Shown here in pieces: positions 55,923 through 64,000 of a DNA stretch of 64,000 bases. Position 1 is the stretch's first letter. Each line of letters begins with the position of its first letter. The stretch comes from Streptomyces armeniacus (GTDB lineage: Bacteria; Actinomycetota; Actinomycetes; Streptomycetales; Streptomycetaceae), in assembly GCF_003355155.1 (NCBI RefSeq), contig NZ_CP031320.1:6941586-7005585 (forward strand), written 5' to 3'. The position numbers were made by a program, and so were the translations under genes. The notes beneath the pieces were generated by a model. The model was not told the origin of the DNA. It did not search any database and worked only from the letters and a program-made list of their open reading frames with translations.

Positions 55923-56678
55923 TCAGGAGCGGTCGAGCGACATCAGCGCCGCTCGCGTCTCCGGGTCCAGCTTCTCGACGGCGTACCGGAACGTGTCCCG
56001 CCGCAGCTCGCCACGCCACGTACGCAGAAAGTCCGCCACCTCCTCCGGGTGAACGGCCCCGGCGGCCTTGAGCAGCCAGCCGCAGCTTTTCTGTACGTAC
56101 GGGTCGTCGTCGTGCATGAGCCGGACGCAGTTGCCGAAGACGTGGGGCAGCGGGAGTTCGTACGTGGACTTCCCCACGGTGCGCCGTACGAACTTCACCA
56201 CCGCCACGTTCGCGGCACGCCTCGCCCACCCGGAAGGGGACTCGGTCCACTGCCGCGTGTGCGGGAGCAGATCCAGGTGCCCGAGGAAGAACGGGTACAG
56301 CAGCTTCAGGCACAGGTCGTCGCACTGCGCCCAGTTGGAGACACGCTGTTCGAGCCAGCCGAGGGCGTGGTCGAGGAGTTCGGGTCCCAGCCCGGTCTTC
56401 GCGACCTTGCGCACGAGCGCGAACCCCAGAAGCACTTCCTCGTGCCGCGTCGCCCGCGACAGCACCTCCTCGGCCAGGAGCAGCCGCGTCACCGGAGGTA
56501 CGTCCGGCCTCTCGCGGAACCAGTCGTCCGCGAGGGCGACCACGGCGGCGTTGCTCACGCCGAGCGCGGCGGTGCCGCCGGGGAAGTACCGCTGCATGCG
56601 CTCCGCGAAGGCTCCGTCCGCCCTGGCGGCGAGGAGTTCCAGGAGTTGCCCGGCCGCCGCTTCGGTGTCAGGCCTCAC
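55923..56678 (-). CDS. DNA alkylation repair protein, AlkD-like
   Basis: The 251-residue all-helical HEAT-repeat protein has MQRYFPGGTAALGVSN near the start. The VSNWAQCDDLCLKLL motif follows (the AlkC/AlkD-type W-x-x-C/D segment around the DNA-binding cleft), then ESPSGWARRAANVAVVKFV and DDDPYVQKSCGWLLKAAG. AlkD proteins excise alkylated bases without flipping them. GTG at 56678 is taken as start; the family N terminus is variable, so earlier starts are possible. Confidence 0.85.
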   Translation of the reverse strand: MRPDTEAAAGQLLELLAARADGAFAERMQRYFPGGTAALGVSNAAVVALADDWFRERPDVPPVTRLLLAEEVLSRATRHEEVLLGFALVRKVAKTGLGPELLDHALGWLEQRVSNWAQCDDLCLKLLYPFFLGHLDLLPHTRQWTESPSGWARRAANVAVVKFVRRTVGKSTYELPLPHVFGNCVRLMHDDDPYVQKSCGWLLKAAGAVHPEEVADFLRTWRGELRRDTFRYAVEKLDPETRAALMSLDRS

Positions 56679-57051
56679 GTACGCCCGCTCTCTGCCTGCC
56701 CCGCTTCCACGACCGTCCACATCCGGCCACCACCTCCGCCGCCAGCATAGGAGCGCGCTTCCCCGTGCCCTGGGCGGTGCCCTGACCGGACTGTGCGCCT
56801 CCCGCAGTGAAGAATGTGTGCGAGCACCATGCCGGGACGGTGTTCTGGCTGTCCGGGCGGGGTTCGCTGACGTACGGTTCCTGCAGATGAAAGCCGAGTC
56901 GCTTCTTCCCCAGAACGCGCCCGGCCGTGCCCTCGCGCACACTCCTCACAGATCGGATGGCTGCCCGCCCCACACCCCCCGGGGCGCGCGGCGATCTGAT
57001 CTTCAAGGCCGTCTCGGAACTCTCCCCCCTGTTCCGGGACGGCCGATTTCG
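56679..57051. other. Intergenic region with a hairpin before the PAP2 gene
   Basis: This 373-base divergent gap has no clear gene. GGCCGTCTCGGAAC (57007-57020) pairs with GTTCCGGGACGGCC (57031-57044), with one mismatch, and is followed by GATTTC. It is terminator- or attenuator-like and only seven bases before the presumed PAP2 start. Confidence 0.5.
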
Positions 57052-57735
57052 TTGTACGCGCTTACGCTCACGGCGCTCGCCGTGCTCTTCGCGCTGCTCA
57101 CCTGGCAGGTCGCGGCCGGGGGGCCGCTGGTGCGCGCCGACGCCGCGCTGCGGGACGCGGCCGCACGGGCGGCCCCGCCGGGCGGCGCGGTGCGCGGCAC
57201 GGCGCAGTTCTGCGCGGACCTCGGCGGTGCGTTCGTCGCGTTCCCCGTGCTGGCGCTGGGCGCCTGCGTGCTCGGCCGGCGGCGCCGGTCCCTCGTGCCG
57301 CCGCTGCTCGCGGCGCTGGCGGCGCTCGCCGTACCGGCGCTGGTGCTGCCCCTGAAGGCGGCGGTCGCGCGTACGGGGCCGAACGGCGCGCCGCTCGGCG
57401 ACTACGCCGGCTACTACCCGTCCGGCCACGCCGCGACCGCCGCCCTCGCGTACGGCGCGCTCGCGCTGCTGTGCGCGAGGCGCGCGCCGTACACGCCGTA
57501 CGCGTACGCCGCCGCGGCCGTGCTGAACGTGTGCGTCGGCGCCGGGCTGGTGCTGTGCGGCTACCACTGGGCGACGGACGTCGTCGTGAGCTGGGCGCTG
57601 GCGGGTCTGGTGCTGTGCGCGCTGTCACGCCTCAACACGCGCCGCAGCACGCGCCTCAACACGCGGATCGGCACCCGTATCGGCGCCCGCCTCACCAGGC
57701 GCGCCGGCCCTGCCCGCCAACGCGCCGCCCCCTGA
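57052..57735 (+). CDS. PAP2 family phosphatase, membrane
   Basis: The 227-residue protein has about five membrane segments and the PAP2 signature in order: LKAAVARTGP (first motif, degenerate KxxxxxxRP), GYYPSGHAATAAL (PSGH) and CGYHWATDVV (the His/Asp motif). It probably dephosphorylates lipid phosphates such as phosphatidic acid or undecaprenyl pyrophosphate. The start is uncertain: TTG at 57052 begins right at the first membrane segment after a hairpin, while an in-frame ATG at 56887 would add 55 residues of low-complexity sequence. The C-terminal tail has repeats of the type LNTRxxTRxNTRIGTRIG. Confidence 0.85.
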   Translation: MYALTLTALAVLFALLTWQVAAGGPLVRADAALRDAAARAAPPGGAVRGTAQFCADLGGAFVAFPVLALGACVLGRRRRSLVPPLLAALAALAVPALVLPLKAAVARTGPNGAPLGDYAGYYPSGHAATAALAYGALALLCARRAPYTPYAYAAAAVLNVCVGAGLVLCGYHWATDVVVSWALAGLVLCALSRLNTRRSTRLNTRIGTRIGARLTRRAGPARQRAAP

Positions 57736-57742
57736 GGCGGAT

Positions 57743-58198
57743 TCACCGCCCGCGGGCGATGCGTACGGCGGCCTCGTGCATCGCCAGCTCCAGGGTCTCG
57801 GGGTCGGTGAGGGTGCCGGAACCGTCCGGCGGGATCAGCCAGCGCACTCCTCCGGTGGTGCGCCCGGGGTACGGCGCGACGATCCAGGTGCCGCGGCCCG
57901 CGCCGCGTACGCCCGTGCCGAGCCAGCGTGAAGAGGTGCCCGGCGGTACGAAGAAGCCCATACGGGCGTCGCCGAAGTCCGCCAGTACGGGGCCGGGCCG
58001 CGCCACGCATCCGGTGAGCACATCGAGCGTCGGATACCCGAGCGTGCCGTTGAGGATGAGTACGTCCCAGCGGCGTCCCGCCGGGAGCAGCGCCACGCCG
58101 AGCGGATTGCGTTCCCATTCGTGGCGGCAGGCCGCCGGGTCCGGGGCCACCGACGCCAGCCATTCGACCGGGCCGGGTGCGTCCGCTGTGCCGTTCAT
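57743..58198 (-). CDS. Conserved hypothetical protein
   Basis: The 151-residue protein has no signal or membrane segment. Distinct stretches are HEWERNPLGVALLPAGRRWD, GYPTLDVLTGCV, VLADFGDARMGFFVPPGTS and WIVAPYPGRTTGGVRWLIPP. The alternation of short strands with conserved Asp and Gly, and the W..P..TGGVRW ending, resembles the N-terminal half of bifunctional primase-polymerase proteins, but I would not assign that function. It lies between the PAP2 gene and the flavoprotein gene. The ATG at 58198 is the only good start. Confidence 0.7.
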   Translation of the reverse strand: MNGTADAPGPVEWLASVAPDPAACRHEWERNPLGVALLPAGRRWDVLILNGTLGYPTLDVLTGCVARPGPVLADFGDARMGFFVPPGTSSRWLGTGVRGAGRGTWIVAPYPGRTTGGVRWLIPPDGSGTLTDPETLELAMHEAAVRIARGR

Positions 58199-58331
58199 GG
58201 TGCACGCCTCTCTGCAGTGGTGCTCCGTCACCAATGCAGAGGCCTGCCGAGAAGAATCCTTACACCACTTTCGCCGGGGATTTTTTCCGGCCACCGACGA
58301 AGGCCCTGAAAGCGGACAGCACGCCTGCCCG

Positions 58332-59765
58332 TCAGCTGTCGAAGCCGAGCCCCGTACGGTCCAGCGCGCGCAGCCACAGGTTCCGCCGCCCGCCGCCCGC
58401 GTCCGCGCGGCGCAGCGCCCACTGGGTGACGCCGATGCCCGCCCAGCGCAGCGGTTCGGGCGGGAAGGGCAGCGGCTTCTCGCGCACCATACGGAGCTCG
58501 GTGCGTTCCGTACGGTCTCCGTCGAGCAGGTCGAGCATCACCTCCGCGCCGAAGCGGGTGGCGCCGACGCCCAGCCCGGTGAAGCCGAGCGCGTAGCCGA
58601 CGCGGCCGCCGTACGCCGTGCCGAAGAACGGCGAGAAGCGCGAGCAGGTGTCGATGACGCCGCCCCAGCGGTGCGTGAAGCGCACCCCGGCCAGCTGCGG
58701 GAAGGTCTCGAAGAAGTGCCGCGCGAGGGTCCGGAACGTCTCCGGGCGCTGGTCGTAGTCGCGGCGGATGCGGCTGCCGTAGTGGTACACGGCGTCGTAG
58801 CCGCCCCAGAGGATGCGCTGGTCGGCGGTGATGCGGAAGTAGTGGAACAGGTTGGCGCCGTCGCTGAGGCCCTGGCGGCCCGCCCAGCCGATGGCGGCGC
58901 GCTGCGCGTCGCTGAGCGGCTCGGTCATCAGCACGTAGTCGTAGACGGGCACGATGTACGGGCGTACGCGCCGCACCAGCGACGGGAACGCGTTGGTGCC
59001 GAGCGCGATGCGCCGGGCGTGCACGCTCCCGCGCGGGGTGCGTACGGTCGCCGGCGCGCTCTTGGCGGTGAGGGAGAGCGCCGGGGTGCGCTCGTAGACC
59101 CGTACGCCTGCCGCGCGGCAGGCGCGCAGCAGTCCCCACGCGAGGCGGGCGGGGTTGAGCATCGCCACGCTGTCGCGGTCCCAGATGCCGGCGAGGAAGC
59201 TGGGCGAGTCGACCTGGGCTCGTACGGCGTCCTGGTCGAGGAACGTGAGCCCGGTCAGCCCGACGCGTTCCGCGTCCTCGGCGGCCTCCCGCAGCTCCGC
59301 GACCTGGTGCGGCCTGGTCGCGACGGCGATCTCGCCGGTGCGTTCGAAGTCGCAGTCGATGGCGTGCCGTTCGACGGTGTCCTGGATGGCGTCCAGGTTG
59401 CGTACGCCGAGCTCCTCCAGCTGTCCGATCTCGTCCGGCCAGCGGGCGAGTCCGTTGGGGAAGCCGTGGGTGAGCGAGGCGGCGCAGAAGCCGCCGTTGC
59501 GGCCGGAGGCGGCCCAGGCGATCTCGCGGCCCTCGATCAGGACGACGTCGCGGCCCGGGTCGCGTTCCTTGGCGAGCAGCGCCGTCCACAGGCCGCTGTA
59601 GCCGCCGCCGACGACCAGCAGGTCGCACCGTTCGTCGGTGTCCAGGGCGGGCAGCGGCTCCGGGCGGTGGTCCGGGTCGTCGAGCCAGAACGGGACGGGG
59701 CGCGCGTCGTCGAGCGAGCGCGCGGCGGACGGATCTTGCGTGCCGGACGCGTCGTGCGCGGTCAT
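58332..59765 (-). CDS. FAD oxidoreductase, gamma-glutamylputrescine oxidase-like
   Basis: This 477-residue DAO-family flavoprotein has the Rossmann motif LLVVGGGYSGLWTALLA near residue 50, the EIAWAASGRNGGF segment after the second strand and a C-terminal GYALGFTGLGVGATRFG FAD-contact region. It is the last gene of the polyamine transporter operon; its ATG overlaps the stop of the second permease (ATGA at 59762-59765). A role in oxidising polyamines or their gamma-glutamyl derivatives is inferred from this linkage and from the PuuB-like layout. Confidence 0.88.
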   Translation of the reverse strand: MTAHDASGTQDPSAARSLDDARPVPFWLDDPDHRPEPLPALDTDERCDLLVVGGGYSGLWTALLAKERDPGRDVVLIEGREIAWAASGRNGGFCAASLTHGFPNGLARWPDEIGQLEELGVRNLDAIQDTVERHAIDCDFERTGEIAVATRPHQVAELREAAEDAERVGLTGLTFLDQDAVRAQVDSPSFLAGIWDRDSVAMLNPARLAWGLLRACRAAGVRVYERTPALSLTAKSAPATVRTPRGSVHARRIALGTNAFPSLVRRVRPYIVPVYDYVLMTEPLSDAQRAAIGWAGRQGLSDGANLFHYFRITADQRILWGGYDAVYHYGSRIRRDYDQRPETFRTLARHFFETFPQLAGVRFTHRWGGVIDTCSRFSPFFGTAYGGRVGYALGFTGLGVGATRFGAEVMLDLLDGDRTERTELRMVREKPLPFPPEPLRWAGIGVTQWALRRADAGGGRRNLWLRALDRTGLGFDS

Positions 59766-60652
59766 CGGCTCCTCCTGCGGCGGTTGGCGGTCAACTGGCC
59801 GACCAGGACGATCGCCACGGCGATCACGAACATCGCCGTGCCGATCACGTTGACCTGCACGGGGGTGCCGCGCTGCGCGGCGCCCCAGACGAACATCGGA
59901 AAGGTCACGGTGGACGGCCCGGCGTTGAACTGCGTGATGATGAAGTCGTCGAAGGACAGCGCGAAGCTGAGCAGCGCGCCCGCCGCGATGCCGGGTGCGG
60001 CGAGCGGCAGCGTGACCCGCAGGAAGGTCTGTACGGGCCCCGCGTACAGGTCGCGTGCCGCCTCCTCGAGCCGCGGGTCCATGCTCATCACGCGGGCCTT
60101 GACGGCGACGATCACGAAGCTCAGACAGAACATGATGTGTGCGATGAGGATCGTCGTGAAGCCGAACGCGACCCGCATGTTGAGGAACAGGGTGCCGAGC
60201 GAGGCCGCCATCACGACCTCCGGCATGGCCATCGGCAGGAAGATCAGCGCGTTGGCGGTGCCCTTCGCGCGGAACCGGAAGCGGGCCAGCGCGAACGCGG
60301 CGAGCGTCCCGAAGACGGTGGCGCCGATCGTGGCGAGTACGGCGATGCGCAGGCTGAGCGTGAGCGAGCCGCACATGTCGGCGACGCCGCAGGGGTTGGT
60401 CCAGGCGTCGGTGGAGAAGGCGCGCCACTCGTAGTTGAAGCGCCCGGCGGGCTTGTTGAACGAGAACAGCAGCACCACGAGGTTCGGCACCAGCAGGTAG
60501 CCGAGCGCGAGCGAGCCCGCGATGACCACGGCGTGCTTGCGCAGCAGCCGTACGGGGGCCGGCAGCGGGGCGGGGCGGCGCGGTGCCGTACGGGCGGGCG
60601 GCGCGGAGGACGGTGCTCCGGCGGCGGGAGGTGCGGGCGACGGGCGGGACAT
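59762..60652 (-). CDS. potC: Spermidine/putrescine ABC transporter permease (PotC type)
   Basis: The 296-residue inner-membrane protein has an N-terminal Ala/Pro-rich tail, six membrane segments and the EAA loop EEAARDLYAGPVQTFLRVTLP that contacts the ATPase. The order after a PotB-like permease and the SFALSFDDFIITQF segment are typical of PotC/PotI. Starts and stops overlap both neighbours by four bases or less, so the operon is tightly coupled. Confidence 0.92.
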   Translation of the reverse strand: MSRPSPAPPAAGAPSSAPPARTAPRRPAPLPAPVRLLRKHAVVIAGSLALGYLLVPNLVVLLFSFNKPAGRFNYEWRAFSTDAWTNPCGVADMCGSLTLSLRIAVLATIGATVFGTLAAFALARFRFRAKGTANALIFLPMAMPEVVMAASLGTLFLNMRVAFGFTTILIAHIMFCLSFVIVAVKARVMSMDPRLEEAARDLYAGPVQTFLRVTLPLAAPGIAAGALLSFALSFDDFIITQFNAGPSTVTFPMFVWGAAQRGTPVQVNVIGTAMFVIAVAIVLVGQLTANRRRRSR

Positions 60653-61578
60653 CAGACGAGTTCCTCCGTTCCCGCCCGGCGCATGTAGAGCGTCACGGCG
60701 ATCAGGATGAGTGCCATGAGGACGAACGACATGGCGGCGGCCGTCGGGTAGTCGAGGACGTTCAGGAACTGCTTCTGGATGGCGTTGCCGACCATCTGCG
60801 TGTTCGGGGAGCCGAGCAGCTGCGCGTTGATGTAGTCGCCGGAGGCCGGGATGAACGTGAGGAGCGTGCCCGCGACGACGCCGGGGAGCGACAGCGGGAA
60901 CGTCACCTTCCGGAAGGTGGTGGCGGGCGTCGCGTACAGGTCGCGGGCGGCTTCGTGCAGCGAGGGCTCGATGCGTTCGAGGGAGCTGTAGAGCGGCAGG
61001 ATCATGAACGGCAGGAAGTTGTACGTCAGTCCGCAGACGACCGCGAGCGGGGTGGCGAGCACCCGCTCGTCGCTGGTCAGGCCGAGCCAGCTGGTGACGT
61101 CGAGGATGTGCAGCGCCTCCAGCGCGCCCACCACGGGGCCGCCGTCGGACAGGATCGTCTTCCAGGCGAGGGTGCGGATGAGGAAGCTGGTGAAGAACGG
61201 GGCGATCACCATCACCAGCAGCACGTTCCGCCAGCGTCCGGCCCGGAAGGCGATCATGTACGCGAGCGGGTAGCCGATCAGCAGGCACAGCACGGTGGCC
61301 GCGGCGGCGTAGCCGAAGGAGCGCAGGAAGTGCTCGCCGTACTTGTCGAGGACGTCCCAGTACGTGGCGAAGTGCCAGGTGACGCGGTAGCCCTCCTCGA
61401 GGGAGCCGGTCTGCACGGACGTCGACGCCTGGTAGATCAGCGGCGCCACGAAGAACACCGCGAGCCAGAGCCCGGCGGGCAGCAGCAGCCAGTACGGGGT
61501 GAGGCGGCGCCGCGGCGGGCGCTCGGCGGGGCCGCCCGGTGCCGTGGGGGGCGCGCCGGGGGTGACGACGGCCGTCAT
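60652..61578 (-). CDS. potB: Spermidine/putrescine ABC transporter permease (PotB type)
   Basis: The 308-residue permease has about six membrane segments (LLPAGLWLAVFFVAPLIY first), APFFTSFLIRTLAWKTIL typical of PotB/PotH, and the EAA loop HEAARDLYATPATTFRKVTFP. It pairs with the PotC-type permease to form the channel. The ATG at 61578 overlaps the stop of the ATPase gene. Confidence 0.92.
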   Translation of the reverse strand: MTAVVTPGAPPTAPGGPAERPPRRRLTPYWLLLPAGLWLAVFFVAPLIYQASTSVQTGSLEEGYRVTWHFATYWDVLDKYGEHFLRSFGYAAAATVLCLLIGYPLAYMIAFRAGRWRNVLLVMVIAPFFTSFLIRTLAWKTILSDGGPVVGALEALHILDVTSWLGLTSDERVLATPLAVVCGLTYNFLPFMILPLYSSLERIEPSLHEAARDLYATPATTFRKVTFPLSLPGVVAGTLLTFIPASGDYINAQLLGSPNTQMVGNAIQKQFLNVLDYPTAAAMSFVLMALILIAVTLYMRRAGTEELV

Positions 61579-62702
61579 GTCGCGTCCTCCCCCGTGCCCG
61601 CGTCCGCGTCCTGCCCGGCGTCGAGGCCGAAGGTGTGGGCGGGGTCCCAGTGCAGGACGACGTCGGTGCCGGGTACGAGACGCGGGTCGCGTCCGACGTT
61701 CTGCTCGTAGACGGCGAACTCGGGGCAGGCCGGGGTGTCGATCAGGTACTGCGTGGAGACGCCCAGGTAACTGGCGTCCACGATGCGGCCGTTCAGCCGG
61801 TTGCGGCCGACGGCGACCTTCTCCGCGTCCGCGCCGTGGGTGAGCGTGATCTTCTCCGGGCGTACGCCGACGAGGAGCTGCCCGCCCGGGTCCGCGGCGG
61901 CGCCGTTGCCGCGCGCGGCGGGCAGCCGCAGCGTGGAGCCGGCCGCCTCGATCCGCAGTTCGTCGGCGTCGGCGTCGGTGACCTCGGCGGTGATGAGGTT
62001 GGAGGTGCCGAGGAAGTTCGCGACGAAGGCGGTGCGCGGGTTCTCGTACAGCTCGGCGGGCTCGGCCAGCTGCTCGACGCGGCCGCCGCGCATCACGGCG
62101 ACCGTGTCGGCCATGGTCATGGCCTCTTCCTGGTCGTGTGTGACGTGGACGAAGGTGATGCCGATCTCCGTCTGGATGCGCTTGAGTTCGAGCTGCATCT
62201 GGCGCCGCAGCTTCAGGTCGAGCGCGCCAAGCGGCTCGTCGAGCAGCAGCACCCGCGGCTGGTTGATCAGCGCACGGGCCAGGGCGACGCGCTGCTGCTG
62301 GCCGCCGGAGAGCTGGCGCGGCCGGCGCCGGGCCATGCCGCCGAGCTCGACGAGCTCCAGCATCTCGTCGACCTGCTTCTTCACGGACTTGATGCCGCGG
62401 CGGCGCAGTCCGAAGGCGATGTTGTCCTGGACGTCGAGGTGCGGGAAGAGCGCGTAGTTCTGGAACACGGTGTTCACGGGCCGCCGGTGCGGGGGCAGCG
62501 CGGTGATGTCGTCGTCGCCGAGGAGGACGCTGCCCGCGGTGGGCTCCTCGAGCCCGGCGATCATCCGCAGCGTCGTCGTCTTCCCGCACCCCGAGGCGCC
62601 GAGGAGCGCGAAGAACGAGCCCTCGGGGATGGTGAGGTCCAGCGGATGTACGGCGGTGAAGTCGCCGAACGTCTTGCTGAGCCCGGAGAGCCTGATCGTC
62701 AT
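61575..62702 (-). CDS. potA: Spermidine/putrescine ABC transporter ATPase
   Basis: The 375-residue ATPase has Walker A GASGCGKTT (residues about 35-43), the Q-loop region VFQNYALFPHLDV, the signature LSGGQQQRVALARAL, Walker B VLLLDEPLGALD, the switch His in VHVTHDQEEA and a C-terminal TOBE domain (VGVRPEKITL). It energises polyamine uptake. The gene follows the binding-protein gene by 19 bases. Confidence 0.94.
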   Translation of the reverse strand: MTIRLSGLSKTFGDFTAVHPLDLTIPEGSFFALLGASGCGKTTTLRMIAGLEEPTAGSVLLGDDDITALPPHRRPVNTVFQNYALFPHLDVQDNIAFGLRRRGIKSVKKQVDEMLELVELGGMARRRPRQLSGGQQQRVALARALINQPRVLLLDEPLGALDLKLRRQMQLELKRIQTEIGITFVHVTHDQEEAMTMADTVAVMRGGRVEQLAEPAELYENPRTAFVANFLGTSNLITAEVTDADADELRIEAAGSTLRLPAARGNGAAADPGGQLLVGVRPEKITLTHGADAEKVAVGRNRLNGRIVDASYLGVSTQYLIDTPACPEFAVYEQNVGRDPRLVPGTDVVLHWDPAHTFGLDAGQDADAGTGEDAT

Positions 62703-62721
62703 GGTGGGTGTCTCCGTCCGG

Positions 62722-63963
62722 TCACGCGCCGATGAGTTCGGCGAACTTGCCTTCGTAACGCTCCTCTTCCTTCTCCGTGAGCTGACGGAAGGTGTGACCC
62801 TTCTCGATCATGGCCTGGTCGGGGAAGATCAGCGGGTTCTGTGCGATCTCCTCGTCGATGCGGGCCATCTCGGCCTTGGCGCCGCTGACCGGGCAGATGT
62901 AGTTGACCCAGGCGGCGAGTTCGGCGGCGGTCTTCGGCTGGTAGTAGTGGTCGATCAGCGCCTCGGCATTGGCGCGGTGCCGTGCCCTGGCCGGTACGAG
63001 GAGGTCGTCCGTGCCGAAGAGGTAGCCGCTCTCGGGCAGTGCGAACTCGACGTCCGGGTCGTCGATGCTCAGCTGCACGATGTCGCCGGCCCAGGCCACG
63101 CAGGCGGCGATGTCACCCTTGCTGAGGCCGTCGACGTAGTCGTTGCCGGTGAAGCTGCGGATCTGGTTCCGGTCGACGGCCTTCTGCAGCCGGGAGATGG
63201 CCTTGTCGTAGTCGTCATCCGTGAACGAAGCGGAGTCGGCGCCGGTGTCGAGCAGCGTCAGGCCCATCGTGTCGTGCATCTCGGTGAGCAGCGAGACGCG
63301 GCCCTTGAGCGACGGGTCCTCCAGCAGCTGGGTGACGCTGGTGACCTTCTTCCCGCCGGTGGCCTTCTTGTTGTACGCGATGACCGCGGCCGTGCCCGCC
63401 CACGGGTAGCTGAACTGCCGCCCCGGGTCGTGCGCCGCCGCGCGGAACCGGTCCTCCAGGTTGGTCACGGCGTTCGGCAGGTTCGCGGGGTCGAGGCGCT
63501 GCGCCCAGCCGTGCCGGATGAGCCGGCCGGCCATCCAGTCGGAGAGGCAGACGAGGTCGCGCCCGGTGTCCTGGCCGGCGGCGAGCTGGGGCTTGACCTT
63601 GCTGTAGAACTCGTTGTTGTCGTTGACGTCCTCGATGTACTTCACCTTGATGCCGCTGCGCCGCTCGAACGCCCGCAGGGTGGGACGGTTGTCCTCGTCC
63701 TTGTCGTCGACGTCGATGTAGAGCGGCCAGTTGGAGAAGTTCAGCTCCTTCTCCTTGGCGGAGTGGTCCTTGCTGCGGTGCGAGCCGCCCTCGTCGCCGG
63801 TGGACGCGGCGGGCGGGATGCCGCACGCGGCGAGCGCGGCGCCGCCGGCGGCGAGTCCGCCCGTACGCAGCAGCCTGCGCCGGGTCATCGCGGACCGGCC
63901 GCTGGTCAGGCTCCGCCGCCAGGCCGCGCGTACGGCGGGTGGCATGTCGTCATAGAGGTCCAT
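62722..63963 (-). CDS. potD: Polyamine-binding lipoprotein (PotD type)
   Basis: The 413-residue binding protein has a Tat-like signal (TRRRLLRTGGLAAGG) followed by the lipobox ALAAC near residue 47, so it is exported and lipid-anchored. The mature part has the PotD/PotF pattern: LNFSNWPLYIDV, FERRSGIKVKYIEDVNDNNEF, VCLSDWMAGRLI and the DDLLVPARARHRANAEALIDHY segment. It is the first gene of the leftward operon. The ATG at 63963 is preferred over a GTG at 63969 because AGGA lies eight bases before it. Confidence 0.93.
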   Translation of the reverse strand: MDLYDDMPPAVRAAWRRSLTSGRSAMTRRRLLRTGGLAAGGAALAACGIPPAASTGDEGGSHRSKDHSAKEKELNFSNWPLYIDVDDKDEDNRPTLRAFERRSGIKVKYIEDVNDNNEFYSKVKPQLAAGQDTGRDLVCLSDWMAGRLIRHGWAQRLDPANLPNAVTNLEDRFRAAAHDPGRQFSYPWAGTAAVIAYNKKATGGKKVTSVTQLLEDPSLKGRVSLLTEMHDTMGLTLLDTGADSASFTDDDYDKAISRLQKAVDRNQIRSFTGNDYVDGLSKGDIAACVAWAGDIVQLSIDDPDVEFALPESGYLFGTDDLLVPARARHRANAEALIDHYYQPKTAAELAAWVNYICPVSGAKAEMARIDEEIAQNPLIFPDQAMIEKGHTFRQLTEKEEERYEGKFAELIGA

Positions 63964-64000
63964 GGTCACCGTCCTGGCGGTCGGAGGGGGCGGGAGCGGG

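Overview
High-GC actinomycete DNA, almost certainly Streptomyces. The signs are roughly 70% GC or more, strong G/C bias at third codon positions, many GTG and TTG starts, and a core gene order (mtnA-mtrA-mtrB-lpqB-comF-hpf-response regulator-secA) typical of that genus. The window looks like a draft contig in which unrelated pieces were joined, so some neighbourhoods below should not be trusted.

Layout. (1) 1-6106, minus strand: about two modules of a type I modular polyketide synthase (PKS), open at both ends. It is cut a few dozen bases before a lone 5S rRNA gene (about 6143-6259), where a 23S gene would be expected. (2) 6329-25781: core chromosome. A MoxR/DUF58/DUF4350/DUF4129 membrane operon is followed by mtnA, the MtrA-MtrB-LpqB system, a ComF-like protein, a ribosome hibernation factor, a NarL-type regulator, a winged-helix protein, an acetyltransferase, secA and an Rv3235-family protein. 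(3) 25782-25920: an AT-richer inverted-repeat stretch that closely matches Illumina Nextera adapter read-through in both directions, which marks an artificial join. (4) 25921 to about 45017: a biosynthetic gene cluster. It holds the start of an ACP-KS polyketide synthase, a secreted DUF5995 protein, a non-canonical KAS III, a fatty-acyl-AMP ligase and a membrane desaturase (all leftward). Divergently there are a dedicated ACP, a cyclopropane-synthase-type methyltransferase, a FAD oxidoreductase and two SDRs. After these come a phosphopantetheinyl transferase, two LuxR-type regulators, a canonical KAS III, a TetR/MFS efflux pair and a frameshifted KR-ACP piece of PKS. (5) About 45100-63963: core genes centred on polyamine/GABA use, including aldehyde dehydrogenase, a PucR regulator, gabT, a FAD amine-oxidase-like protein and a complete spermidine/putrescine-type ABC transporter (potD-potA-potB-potC). 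Among them lie a zinc carboxypeptidase, a VirD4/TraD-like ATPase, an AlkD-like repair protein and a PAP2 phosphatase.

How the cluster may work (inference). The ligase would activate a fatty acid and load it on the small ACP. The desaturase, methyltransferase and redox enzymes would modify the ACP-bound chain. The product would prime a polyketide synthase whose first module begins with its own ACP. The ligase + desaturase + ACP trio resembles the JamABC set known for terminal alkyne formation. Three tandem palindromes lie between the two divergent operons and look like a shared operator. No insertion sequence, tRNA or CRISPR array was recognised.
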